From positions 1 to 45,563 of the forward strand of contig MGXV01000084.1 in the NCBI GenBank assembly GCA_001801485.1: 45,563 nucleotides of DNA, given 5' to 3'. Below, one piece after another: positions 9,143-17,490 of the stretch. Source of the DNA: Gammaproteobacteria bacterium RIFCSPHIGHO2_12_FULL_37_14 (GTDB lineage: Bacteria > Pseudomonadota > Gammaproteobacteria > DSM-16500). The notes below the pieces were generated by a model, which was given only the letters and a program-made list of their open reading frames with translations, ran no database searches and had not been told where the DNA came from. Position numbers and translations under genes: made by a program. Positions within the stretch are counted from its first letter, which is position 1. The number at the start of each line of letters is the position of its first letter.

Positions 9143-10165
9143 CTATAAAAAACGACGATAAATATATTTTAAATCACCATTCGTTAAGGCAGCTCTATCT
9201 TCTTTTGAGAGTGTTTGTATATCGGCCGATCCAATGTTACCATTTTTCGAATTAACAAGATTTAGAAGATGAGTTGCTGCTGCTATTTTTTGATCTTTCG
9301 AAAAACCGAAATTAAATACATGACCAAAAAATTTGTATGATCTTTTATACTCCTCCGCTTCGCCGCTTCTTGTTTTGATATAACTTTCTAATTTTTCTAG
9401 GTTTGAGTTTAAAATCCGTGCAATTTCTAGATGACCAGCTTTTTCTGCTAAGCGTCGCGGATGAGCCGCTTTGTTGTCAGTAGGTTCTATTTTTGCGCCT
9501 TTTTTCAATAAAGCCTGAACAATTGGTAAGTACCCCTTTTCTGCTGCAATACAAAGTGGTGTGTATGGATCGAGTAGTCTTGTTTTTGTATTTTTATCCG
9601 AAGATAACTGGTATAAGCATCTTTTATTGGCTCGATTAATATCAATATTCTTTTGCTCTAATAAAAGATTAACTAGGTCTAAATTACCATTTTCTGCTGC
9701 TAAATAAAGTGGCGTAGAGCATGTATCATTATCTGGAATATTAACATCTGCGCCATTTTCTAGTAAGGCTTGTACCATATTATAATCATTTTTAGATACG
9801 GCCAATAATAGTGGGGTTGCATGATTTAGTGTCGAAGAAATTGTAATATTAGGATCTGCTCCTTTCGCTAATAGAATATTAACGATCTCCACATTTTGTT
9901 TATATACAGCACAATAAAGTGGCGTTATATTTGCCTTGGCAGTTGCATTGATATTGGCGCCTTTATCTAATAATAAATTGATGATTGTTACATCTTCTTT
10001 TTCTACAGCAAAATGTAATATATCATGCGAATGTTCTTTTATAACTTCTTGGAGGGTAATTGAGGTTGAGTTTACAGAGTTAACTTTTATGGCTTCAAAG
10101 ACGTTAATAAAAAATGTTTCCCATGCTTTGTCGGATTTGTTTTTAACCATTGATGTGGAAAACAT
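9143..10165 (-). CDS. Ankyrin-repeat protein with shared C-terminal module
   Basis: A 340-residue soluble protein with about seven ankyrin repeats between residues 45 and 255. They include DILHFAVEKEDVTIINLLLD, ITPLYCAVYKQNVEIVNILL and TPLYLAAENGNLDLVNLLLE. The last ~80 residues form a different module containing SYKFFGHVFNFGFSKDQKIA and LKYIYRRFL. The same module ends the F-box/ankyrin protein at 11151-13190. No signal peptide or membrane segment is seen. AAGGAT lies 7 nt before the ATG. The gene faces the ParD-like/RelE-like pair from the opposite strand, converging with a 17-nt gap. A role as a host-directed effector is inference from the class of protein and its likely lineage. Confidence 0.85.
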   Translation of the reverse strand: MFSTSMVKNKSDKAWETFFINVFEAIKVNSVNSTSITLQEVIKEHSHDILHFAVEKEDVTIINLLLDKGANINATAKANITPLYCAVYKQNVEIVNILLAKGADPNITISSTLNHATPLLLAVSKNDYNMVQALLENGADVNIPDNDTCSTPLYLAAENGNLDLVNLLLEQKNIDINRANKRCLYQLSSDKNTKTRLLDPYTPLCIAAEKGYLPIVQALLKKGAKIEPTDNKAAHPRRLAEKAGHLEIARILNSNLEKLESYIKTRSGEAEEYKRSYKFFGHVFNFGFSKDQKIAAATHLLNLVNSKNGNIGSADIQTLSKEDRAALTNGDLKYIYRRFL

Positions 10166-10424
10166 AGTATTATCCTTGATTTTTTAAATTAAAGCTATTT
10201 TATCAAAGCCTTATTAAGGATTTATGAGCCAAGTAATGAGTTGTATTTTGTTGTTTTTATTATATTTGTAGGATCCTTCGGCAGTTGAATATACTTTTTG
10301 CAGATTAAACTAGCATAAAAATAAATCATTTTTCCAGCTTACCTTGTCGCCTTTACTTAGGGTTGAATCTCAGTATAACGACTTAACTGCTTTGAATCTT
10401 AATATACATACAGTCTTGACGGAG

Positions 10425-10442
10425 TGTCGTTTATATACGACA
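10425..10442 (+). promoter_or_regulatory. Dyad upstream of the HigB-like toxin gene, candidate operator
   Basis: TGTCGT (10425-10430) and ACGACA (10437-10442) form an inverted repeat with a 6-nt AT spacer that ends 7 nt before the toxin start codon. A TTGACG at 10416-10421 precedes it, but no well-spaced -10 is clear. No ribosome binding site is visible ahead of the toxin, so the leader is probably very short. Autorepression by the XRE-type antitoxin is inference. Confidence 0.45.
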
Positions 10443-10449
10443 ATCAATT

Positions 10450-10791
10450 ATGAATAAAGTTAAACATAAAATTTTGAGAAGTTATATTACTTCCTCGGGA
10501 AAAATTCCATTCTTAGAATGGCTTAATAATTTAAAAGATCCTCATACCCGTCTGAGAATTAGGCGCCGCTTAGATAGGCTTGAATTAGGTAATTTAGGAG
10601 ACTGCAAATCGGTTGGTGAAGGAGTATTAGAATTAAGATTTTCTTTTGGGCCTGGTTATCGAATTTATTTTGCAGAATTAGATAATATAATAGCTATATT
10701 ACTTTGTGGCGGCAACAAAAGTAGTCAAAAAAAAGACATCAAGATAGCTAAACTGTATTGGCAAGATTTAAAGGAGCGTAGCAATGAGTAA
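10450..10791 (+). CDS. HigB/phage Gp49-like addiction module toxin
   Basis: A 113-residue basic protein of the RelE-related addiction module killer family. Characteristic segments are PFLEWLNNLKDPHTRLRIRRR, GVLELRFSFGPGYRIYF and LLCGGNKSSQKKDI. Such toxins are ribosome-dependent mRNA interferases. Here the toxin gene comes first and the helix-turn-helix antitoxin second, the usual order for HigBA-type systems. The end overlaps the antitoxin start by 8 nt. It lies between two ankyrin genes and, with the ParD-like/RelE-like pair, brackets the first of them. Confidence 0.87.
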   Translation: MNKVKHKILRSYITSSGKIPFLEWLNNLKDPHTRLRIRRRLDRLELGNLGDCKSVGEGVLELRFSFGPGYRIYFAELDNIIAILLCGGNKSSQKKDIKIAKLYWQDLKERSNE

Positions 10792-11122
10792 AACAAAAAT
10801 CTTAAAAAACACTAAGAGTTATCATGAAGAACTCATCAAATCTCTTAGAAAACCGAAGGAAGCAAATTTGTATTTACGTATTGCAATGGAAGAATACCAT
10901 GAAGATGGTGATGTTGAAGCACTTCTTGTGGCATTAAGAAATATTGCTGAAGCAAAAGGAGGAATGAGTAAACTAGCAAAAAAAACTCATTTAAATCGTC
11001 AAAATCTTTATTATGCACTCTCTAAAAAAGGTAATCCGACTCTCTCTACATTGGATCTGATTTTAAAGGGTTTGGGATATAAATTAGTGATACAACCAGA
11101 AGAAAATAGAAAAGCGGGGTAA
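10784..11122 (+). CDS. XRE-type addiction module antitoxin
   Basis: A 112-residue antitoxin of the family paired with HigB/Gp49-like toxins. The helix-turn-helix is at about residues 60-95 (GGMSKLAKKTHLNRQNLYYA), followed by the conserved GNPTLSTLDLILKGLGYKL segment. The N-terminal part, including YLRIAMEEYHEDGDVEALLVAL, matches the pattern of these antidote proteins. It should neutralise the upstream toxin and repress the shared promoter. The ATG is inside the toxin's last codons, so expression is coupled. A terminator-like hairpin follows the stop. Confidence 0.87.
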   Translation: MSKTKILKNTKSYHEELIKSLRKPKEANLYLRIAMEEYHEDGDVEALLVALRNIAEAKGGMSKLAKKTHLNRQNLYYALSKKGNPTLSTLDLILKGLGYKLVIQPEENRKAG

Positions 11123-11130
11123 TGAACTGA

Positions 11131-11152
11131 CCCCGAGACTGGGGAGTTTTTT
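11131..11152 (+). terminator. Intrinsic terminator after the HigB-like toxin-antitoxin operon
   Basis: CCCC (11131-11134) and GGGG (11141-11144) form a short stem with a 6-nt loop, followed by AG and six T residues. The left arm can alternatively pair with CGGGGT at 11115-11120, which covers the antitoxin's last codons. The stop of the convergent F-box gene lies within the T-run. Confidence 0.5.
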
Positions 11153-13190
11153 ATTTTCTCTTAATTAAGCTACGGTAGATTGGTTTTAATTCACTGCTCT
11201 CTAGCACTTTTTCATTTTTTTTCAGTATTGTTTCTTTGGCTTTACCATTAGAAACTTTTAAAAGAGCTTTTGCTCCTGCAATTTCTTGATCTTTTGGGAA
11301 GCCAAAGTTAAAGGTATGACCAAAAAATTTATAAGATGTTTGATACATGGGTGAATTTTCACTTTCTCTATTCTTTATATAATTAATTAATTTTTGTTTG
11401 TTTAAAGCTTTAATAATCTCGATATGGTGCATTTCTACAGCAATATCAAGTGGTGTTTCACCATTAATACTGCGGGTATTAATATTGGCACCTTCTATTA
11501 ATAGAGCATTAACGATTTTGGCATGGCCTCTTTTTGCAGCGATAAAAAGCGGCGTTACGGTACCATCTTCAAGATGATAACCGGCATTTATATTGGCACC
11601 TTTTGCTAATAAAGCCTTGACGGTTTCGACATGACCTTCTTGTGCAGCAATATAAAGCGGCGTTGCGGTAGAACCGTCAGAAGAGCGACAACCTGCATTT
11701 ATATTGGCACCTTTTGCTAATAAAGCCTTGACGGTTTCGACATGACCTTCTTGTGCAGCAATAAAAAGCGGCGTTGCGATAATACCATCTTCAAGATGAT
11801 AACCGGCATTTATCTTGGCACCTTTTGCTAATAAAGCATTAACAACTTCGACATGACCTTCACGTGCAGCAATAAAAAGCGGTGTTTCGGTAGCACCGTC
11901 AGAAGAGCAATAACCCGCATTTATCTTGGCACCATTTGCTAATAAAGCATTAACAACTTCGACATGACCTTCTTGTGCAGCAATATAAAGTGGCGTTGCG
12001 ATAATACCATCAGAATAGCAATAACCCGCATTTATCTTGGCACCTTTTGCTAATAAAGCATTAACAACTTCGACATGACCTTCACGTGCAGCAGTATAAA
12101 GCGGTGTTTCGGTAGCACCATCAGAATAGCAATAACCCGCATTTATCTTGGCACCATTTGCTAATAAAACGTTGACGATTTCGACATAGTCTTCTTGTAC
12201 AGCAATATAAAGTGGCGTTGCGATAATACCATCTTCAAGATGACAACCGGCATTTATCTTGGCACCTTTTGCTAATAAAGTCTTGACGATTTCGACATGA
12301 CCTTCACGTGCAGCAATATAAAGCGGCGTTACGGTACCATCAGAATAGCAATAACCGGCATTTATCTTGGCACCATTTGCTAATAAAGCGTTGACGATTT
12401 CGACATGATCTTCTTGTGCAGCAATACAAAGCGGTGTTTCACCAGTATCGGATAGAACATCATGAACATTGTACGGCAAAAAAGCATTCACTTTGAATGA
12501 CAATAAGATATTAACGACATCGATGTGGCCATAGTAGGCAGCGATATGAAGTAGTGTCGTACCATTAATGCTTGCATCTCTCCGAAAATCTACACTCAGA
12601 AGTGGATTAATTGTTTTTGCAGATTGATTACAAGCAGTAGCCCAAATTAAGAGATCAATAGCTGTAGCCTGATGTAAGAGAAGTTGGGTTATTAGAAACA
12701 GAATGCTGCTATTATCATCAACATCTTTAATGTGATAGTTCATTGCAGCAACTTGATAGAAAAGATCAAGGATAGCTTGATAGCCTTTTTTAGACGCCCA
12801 ATATATTAGTGCATGATTGGTTATGGTCATGCCTTTTAGATCGCTAAAAGTGAGAATTTTTTTTAGACTATCGACATCGTTTTCTTTTACTAGGGAAAAA
12901 AGCTTTCTCTCCTTTTCAGATAAATGCGCATATTCTGTTTTATAAGTAGTATGAAATTCATTGTGCCAGCTTCTATTAGTTGTGTTATCTAATTGAGAAA
13001 ACACATGTGGAAAATGCAATTCAAACTTTTTATGCCATAGTAAGTTATCATGAGCAAGCTCATAAAATTGTTTATTAAGTGTTGTAGCTGACTGAATATC
13101 CTCAGGGCTTAAAAATGAAAGCAATTCCAATAATGTAGGATCGTCTAATTCCTTAATTGAGCAAGATTTTGAATCTATGCGTGAATGCAT
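11151..13190 (-). CDS. F-box and ankyrin-repeat protein
   Basis: A 679-residue eukaryotic-like protein. Residues ~15-58 form a convincing F-box (LDDPTLLELLSFLSPEDIQS and FYELAHDNLLWHKKF), a domain that recruits host Skp1 and so cullin ubiquitin ligases. A degenerate ankyrin-like section follows, then about eleven good ankyrin repeats from ~210 to ~610. Eight of these are nearly identical 35-37-residue units of the type TPLYIAAQEGHVEVVNALL with linker KINAGYCYSDG. The C-terminus carries the SYKFFGHTFNFGFPKDQEIA module shared with the ankyrin protein at 9143-10165. AAGGAA precedes the ATG. Acting in a host cell as a ubiquitin-ligase adaptor is the obvious inference, as for Legionella F-box effectors; secretion is not shown. 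Confidence 0.88.
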   Translation of the reverse strand: MHSRIDSKSCSIKELDDPTLLELLSFLSPEDIQSATTLNKQFYELAHDNLLWHKKFELHFPHVFSQLDNTTNRSWHNEFHTTYKTEYAHLSEKERKLFSLVKENDVDSLKKILTFSDLKGMTITNHALIYWASKKGYQAILDLFYQVAAMNYHIKDVDDNSSILFLITQLLLHQATAIDLLIWATACNQSAKTINPLLSVDFRRDASINGTTLLHIAAYYGHIDVVNILLSFKVNAFLPYNVHDVLSDTGETPLCIAAQEDHVEIVNALLANGAKINAGYCYSDGTVTPLYIAAREGHVEIVKTLLAKGAKINAGCHLEDGIIATPLYIAVQEDYVEIVNVLLANGAKINAGYCYSDGATETPLYTAAREGHVEVVNALLAKGAKINAGYCYSDGIIATPLYIAAQEGHVEVVNALLANGAKINAGYCSSDGATETPLFIAAREGHVEVVNALLAKGAKINAGYHLEDGIIATPLFIAAQEGHVETVKALLAKGANINAGCRSSDGSTATPLYIAAQEGHVETVKALLAKGANINAGYHLEDGTVTPLFIAAKRGHAKIVNALLIEGANINTRSINGETPLDIAVEMHHIEIIKALNKQKLINYIKNRESENSPMYQTSYKFFGHTFNFGFPKDQEIAGAKALLKVSNGKAKETILKKNEKVLESSELKPIYRSLIKRK
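11530..12460. repeat. Tandem 111-bp repeats encoding ankyrin units
   Basis: Nearly identical 111-bp units recur with exact spacing. A shared landmark (ATTTAT followed by ATTGGCACC or CTTGGCACC) starts at 11586, 11697, 11808, 11919, 12030, 12141, 12252 and 12357. The last interval is 105 bp because one unit lacks two codons. The high DNA identity points to recent duplication or gene conversion, and the unit length keeps the reading frame. Confidence 0.9.
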
Positions 13191-13302
13191 ATGAATTTCC
13201 TTGTTTTAGTCTATTTTTTATAACGATTGACAATACATTTTCTAAGTAGTGACAAAGATTACTTCGTTTTCAAAGGCCATACAAACTTTACACTGCTCAA
13301 TC

Positions 13303-14199
13303 TTAGGCTGAATTGTACTGCGCTTGGGCTGCTCGGGTAATTGTTTCAACTATCCGTTCATAAAAACATTCTGGCAAGCCGTGCCCCAGTTTTTCAATGA
13401 TTTCTAAGCGACTATTAGGCAAGCATTGGGCTAAATAGTTAGCGTGTTCTACTGGGAAAACCGGGTCATCATCACCATGAATGATTAAGCTAGGCAGTTG
13501 TACTGATTTTAATTGATCACCGCGAGGTTTAGCAAACAGCATTGCCAATAATTGTCGTTTGAAACCTTCTGGATGATAAGCGCGAAGATAGGATTTTGCG
13601 TACATGTCCCGGACAATTTTTTCATTTCTATGATCAGGATGATAATAGATTTTATAAATATCTAGCATAGCATTTACATAGGATTCAACATCTTCTGCTG
13701 GTTTGCGCGGCGCGAAAAAAAATTTCAGCACCTCCGGTTTGGCGGAAGGCAAATGCGGATCGCCACTCGTTGTGGCAATACAGGTTAAACTTAACAGTCG
13801 TTCTGGATAGTTTATTGCTAAAAGCTGAGTAATGATTCCACCCATTGATATACCCACAATATGCGCCTTTTTTATTTCTAGGCCATTCATCAAGGTAATC
13901 ACATCTTTCGCCATATCTTCTAAAGAATAAGGCGGAAGAAAAACAATGTTTTGGTGTTTAGCCATAATCGCTTCGGCAATGCTGGGTGAATGAATGTGAT
14001 CATAGTAGCTAGAGAAACCTACATCACGATTATCGAATGTAATGACATACCATCCTTGATCAGCTAACCCTTGAATCATTTCAATTGGCCAATTAATCAG
14101 TTGGCCATTTATTCCTGAAATAAAAATTAGACAAGGATTATTTGCATTGCCAAATGTTTCGTAACAGATGGTAATATGGTTGTCATTAAATAGTGGCAT
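13303..14199 (-). CDS. Alpha/beta-fold hydrolase
   Basis: A 298-residue cytoplasmic hydrolase of the alpha/beta superfamily. The nucleophile elbow is GISMGG (Ser in GxSxG), the acid is in HGDDDPVFP and the catalytic histidine in KLGHGLPECF. The N-terminal ITICYETFGNANNPCLIFIS and FDNRDVGFSS segments resemble esterases related to aclacinomycin methylesterase. Its substrate cannot be told. There is no signal peptide. The ribosome binding site is weak. It is the last gene of the accessory island before bamA and is transcribed away from it. Confidence 0.82.
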   Translation of the reverse strand: MPLFNDNHITICYETFGNANNPCLIFISGINGQLINWPIEMIQGLADQGWYVITFDNRDVGFSSYYDHIHSPSIAEAIMAKHQNIVFLPPYSLEDMAKDVITLMNGLEIKKAHIVGISMGGIITQLLAINYPERLLSLTCIATTSGDPHLPSAKPEVLKFFFAPRKPAEDVESYVNAMLDIYKIYYHPDHRNEKIVRDMYAKSYLRAYHPEGFKRQLLAMLFAKPRGDQLKSVQLPSLIIHGDDDPVFPVEHANYLAQCLPNSRLEIIEKLGHGLPECFYERIVETITRAAQAQYNSA

Positions 14200-14505
14200 A
14201 GATAATCACTTTTAGTTTTTCAGAGTGTAGCATCTTACTCAGTATCTTGACTTACAACAAGTATTAGGGTTTTTGTCTTAGGTTATCTGTTTAAATGAGC
14301 AAACCGTGTCCCCCAACCTTCACATGTACCAAAATAAAGCATTAGAGTTATTCAGAATTGAGGGTGATAAAAATTTATTGACCCTATCATCATCAAAAAG
14401 CTGGATTTTAGATTAAAAAGCCAAGATAATTGGCGGCTGACTCGTTAGTTGGTAGAAGGTAACGTTGACAGGACAACCTACTAACCAATACATTAAGCCG
14501 ACAGA
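14200..14505. other. Intergenic region upstream of bamA
   Basis: This 306-nt region separates the divergent hydrolase and bamA genes. It must hold both promoters. A TTGACC at 14378-14383 is a possible -35, but I see no well-spaced -10. No open frame, RNA gene or strong hairpin is evident. Confidence 0.4.
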
Positions 14506-16824
14506 ATGAAAAAACTATATCTCATTATTTGGTTATCCATATTCCCGTTTACCTTAACTTGGGCAAGCCAAGTATTTGTAGTGAAAAATATTGAGTTTGA
14601 AGGTTTGCAACATATCTCTAGAGCAACAGCTTTAAGTTATTTACCCATCAAATCTGGCGAAACCTTGCGATCTTCTCAAACAGCATCTATCTTGCGATCA
14701 CTCTATAAAACTGGGTTTTTTGATCGCATTACCTTATCAAAAGAAGGCAGTACACTGATCATTCACGTTACCGAACGGCCAACGATAGGCCAGTTGAAGT
14801 TGAGTGGCAACTCGGTGATCCAAACGGATAAATTAACTGCTGTCATGAGAAGCATGGATATTGCCGAAGGTCGAATTTATAATCCAGCTGTGTTAGAAAA
14901 GATTAAACAAGGCTTATTAAATCAATACTATCAATTAGGTCGTTACAATGCTCGTGTGGATGTGACTGTTACGCCGATGTCTAGAAATCGGGTGTTAGTA
15001 AAAATCACCATATCTGAAGGATTGATCGCTAAAATTCGTGGTATCTCAGTGCTTGGAAATAAGGCTTTTAGTGAGAAAACATTAATCAAACAATTAGATA
15101 TTACCACATCGAGTATTGTGACACTGATTACACAATCTGATCGATATTCTGAAGAGAAACTAGAAACTAGTTTAACGAAATTACGAAATTTTTATTTAGA
15201 TAATGGCTATTTGCGTATGGAGGTTAAATCTGCACAAGGTCAGATTACTCCAGATCGAAAATCTGTCTATGTCACTATCGTTGTAGAAGAAGGACAACCT
15301 TATACGGTAAAAAGTTATGAGTTGACTGGACAATTCGTGTTACCACGAAAGCAGTTGATGGAGCAAATTCATATTCAAGCGGGAGAGACTTTTTCGCGTG
15401 AAAAAGTGCTAGAGGCTGAAAAAAATATTACCAAATTGTTGGGTGATAAAGGCTATTTATTTACAACAATTGCGATACGTCCAAAATTAAATGATAAGGC
15501 ACATGAAATTATTTTAGTGTTTGAAGTAAAACCTGGAAAACGTTCTTATATACGTCATATTACTTTCTCTGATAATAATCGCACCAATGATGTTGTGCTA
15601 CGACGTGAAATTGAACAATGGGAAGCAGCGCCAGCGGCAATGTCCAAATTAGAAGAATCGAAACATCGTTTAAGCCTTTTGCCTTATATTCGAGATGTCG
15701 AAATGTCTATCAAGCCGGTTCCAGAAACTGAGGACCAAGTAGATGTTAATTATAAGGTAAAAGAAGATAGCTCCGCTCAAGCTACATTTAAAGTAGGCTA
15801 TTCACAACTTTACCATATCATATTAGGCGCAGGGTTAAACCAAAAGAACTTTATGGGAACAGGAAATACGGTAGGGATCAATCTTTCTCGTAGTCGCTAT
15901 GAACAATTTTATAGTATTGATTATACCGATCCCTATTATACGGTAGATGGTATCAGCAGAAGTTTTAATGCAGCAATTTCTCGTGTGGACCCTGGTTCTG
16001 CTGCAAAAGTAAATGGTGCCTATACCATCAATGAATACGATTTGGGCGTATTGTATGGTATCCCGGTTGCTCAAGAAGAGGGAGTGATTAACCGCATTCT
16101 GGCGGGTGCTACCTATGAAAATACCTTGGTTAATCTTGTTCCGGGGAAATTATCTGCTCAGGTAAATGATTTCGTGACTCGTAACGGGCGCCGTTTTCAA
16201 GAATTAGATATGAAGGTGGGCTATTCCAGAGATAGTCGCGATAAAGCTATTTTTCCTACATCGGGTACGATTCAAACATTATTTCTCGATGCTTATGCTC
16301 CTTTGGCGAGCGATTCATTAACATTCTATACCTTGACCTATCATGCAAAAGCCTATCAACCATTAAATGATCAATTTATTATTCTCACTCGAGCAGATTT
16401 AGGTTATGGTAATGGTTTACACGGAATAGGAGATTTTCCGTTTTTTAGAAATTATTTTGCTGGTGGTATTGATTCGGTTCGTGGATATGAAGGGTATACT
16501 TTAGGACCTCAAGATTCCCTTGATAATGCTTATGGTGGTAATATGTTGGCGGATGCGAGTCTTGGGTTGATTTTTCCGAACTATATCTCGGATAATTTAC
16601 GAACAAGCGTATTTGTGGATGCTGGTAATGTTTATACCTCTTTGAATAATAGAGGATTTGGTGGAAGTAGCACGATGTCTGGGCCCATACGTTATTCAGC
16701 CGGGATAGAAGCGGATTGGATAACACCGTTTGGACCCATTGAACTTAGTTTGGCCAAACCCATCAATCCACATAAAGGGGATGATGAACAATGGTTCCAG
16801 TTTGCTCTAGGGGCAAATTTTTGA
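14506..16824 (+). CDS. bamA: Outer membrane protein assembly factor BamA
   Basis: Central component of the BAM complex that folds and inserts beta-barrel proteins into the outer membrane. The 772-residue protein has a signal peptide (to about residue 20, ending TWA), five POTRA domains to about residue 420 and a C-terminal 16-strand barrel. The conserved loop motif reads DSVRGYEGY, and the protein ends in Phe (FALGANF), typical of outer membrane proteins. No strong ribosome binding site is seen before the ATG. It is followed by skp after 54 nt, the conserved order. rseP and dxr, usual upstream neighbours, are absent from this window. Confidence 0.96.
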   Translation: MKKLYLIIWLSIFPFTLTWASQVFVVKNIEFEGLQHISRATALSYLPIKSGETLRSSQTASILRSLYKTGFFDRITLSKEGSTLIIHVTERPTIGQLKLSGNSVIQTDKLTAVMRSMDIAEGRIYNPAVLEKIKQGLLNQYYQLGRYNARVDVTVTPMSRNRVLVKITISEGLIAKIRGISVLGNKAFSEKTLIKQLDITTSSIVTLITQSDRYSEEKLETSLTKLRNFYLDNGYLRMEVKSAQGQITPDRKSVYVTIVVEEGQPYTVKSYELTGQFVLPRKQLMEQIHIQAGETFSREKVLEAEKNITKLLGDKGYLFTTIAIRPKLNDKAHEIILVFEVKPGKRSYIRHITFSDNNRTNDVVLRREIEQWEAAPAAMSKLEESKHRLSLLPYIRDVEMSIKPVPETEDQVDVNYKVKEDSSAQATFKVGYSQLYHIILGAGLNQKNFMGTGNTVGINLSRSRYEQFYSIDYTDPYYTVDGISRSFNAAISRVDPGSAAKVNGAYTINEYDLGVLYGIPVAQEEGVINRILAGATYENTLVNLVPGKLSAQVNDFVTRNGRRFQELDMKVGYSRDSRDKAIFPTSGTIQTLFLDAYAPLASDSLTFYTLTYHAKAYQPLNDQFIILTRADLGYGNGLHGIGDFPFFRNYFAGGIDSVRGYEGYTLGPQDSLDNAYGGNMLADASLGLIFPNYISDNLRTSVFVDAGNVYTSLNNRGFGGSSTMSGPIRYSAGIEADWITPFGPIELSLAKPINPHKGDDEQWFQFALGANF

Positions 16825-16878
16825 TCAATTTGGTGAGCGGTAAGGAATAACGGTATTAATTCACTTTTGGAGAATGTC

Positions 16879-17415
16879 ATGAAAATAGCAAAAACAATGG
16901 GTATGTTAACTGGGGTTTTATTATTAACGGGTGGTGTGGCTGTTAGTCAGGCGGCAGATACATCGGGGACAATCAAAGTAGCAGTAGTGAATGTTCAACA
17001 AGTGTTACAGCAATCTCCTAAAGTTGCCGAGTACAGTAAAAAATTAGAGAGTCAATTTAAAACAAGACAAACTAAGATTGGTGATGAGCAAAAATCGTTA
17101 CAAGATTCGTTAGAGAAATTTAAAAAAGAATCTCCAACGATGAGTGAGAAAAACAGAAATGATATGCAAAAACAAATTGCTGCAGAGCGCTCTGATCTAG
17201 TCAAAAAAGTAGTGACCTATCAACAAGATTTACAAAAAGAACAAAATAAAATTATGCAAGGCATTTTAGGTGATATTAATGGTATTGTAACTAGCATCGC
17301 AAAAACTCAGAACTATGCTTTAGTGTTAGACTCTCAAGCGGTCATCTTTGCTGCTGATGGTAATGATATTACTAAAGATGTTGCAAAAAAATTCAATAGT
17401 GATAACAAATCTTAA
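16879..17415 (+). CDS. skp: Periplasmic chaperone Skp (OmpH)
   Basis: Holds unfolded outer membrane proteins in the periplasm and delivers them to BAM. The 178-residue protein has a signal peptide with a likely cleavage after VSQA, then the VAVVNVQQVLQQSP strand and long charged coiled-coil arms (about residues 55-125), as in the jellyfish-shaped trimer. An earlier in-frame TTG at 16867 exists, but the ATG at 16879 follows TTTGGAG with ideal spacing and begins a normal signal peptide. A strong terminator lies after this gene. Confidence 0.93.
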   Translation: MKIAKTMGMLTGVLLLTGGVAVSQAADTSGTIKVAVVNVQQVLQQSPKVAEYSKKLESQFKTRQTKIGDEQKSLQDSLEKFKKESPTMSEKNRNDMQKQIAAERSDLVKKVVTYQQDLQKEQNKIMQGILGDINGIVTSIAKTQNYALVLDSQAVIFAADGNDITKDVAKKFNSDNKS

Positions 17416-17444
17416 TTATTTTTTTTAAGTCATTTTTAAGACCC

Positions 17445-17473
17445 TCTCCCCCATTTTTGGGGGAGATTTTTTT
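17445..17473 (+). terminator. Strong intrinsic terminator between skp and lpxD
   Basis: TCTCCCCC (17445-17452) and GGGGGAGA (17459-17466) form a perfect 8-bp GC-rich stem with a 6-nt loop, followed directly by seven T residues (17467-17473). The lpxD start is only 17 nt beyond the T-run, leaving no room for a separate promoter after it. Confidence 0.88.
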
Positions 17474-17490
17474 AGGTGGGGAGTGAATCG

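Noticed and set aside
11530..12460. Regularly spaced repeats that could suggest a CRISPR array
   Set aside because: The 111-bp units are contiguous, in frame and encode ankyrin repeats; there are no distinct spacers or cas genes.
14200..14505. Remnant of rseP or dxr before bamA
   Set aside because: I saw no RseP (HExxH) or Dxr motif in any frame of this region.
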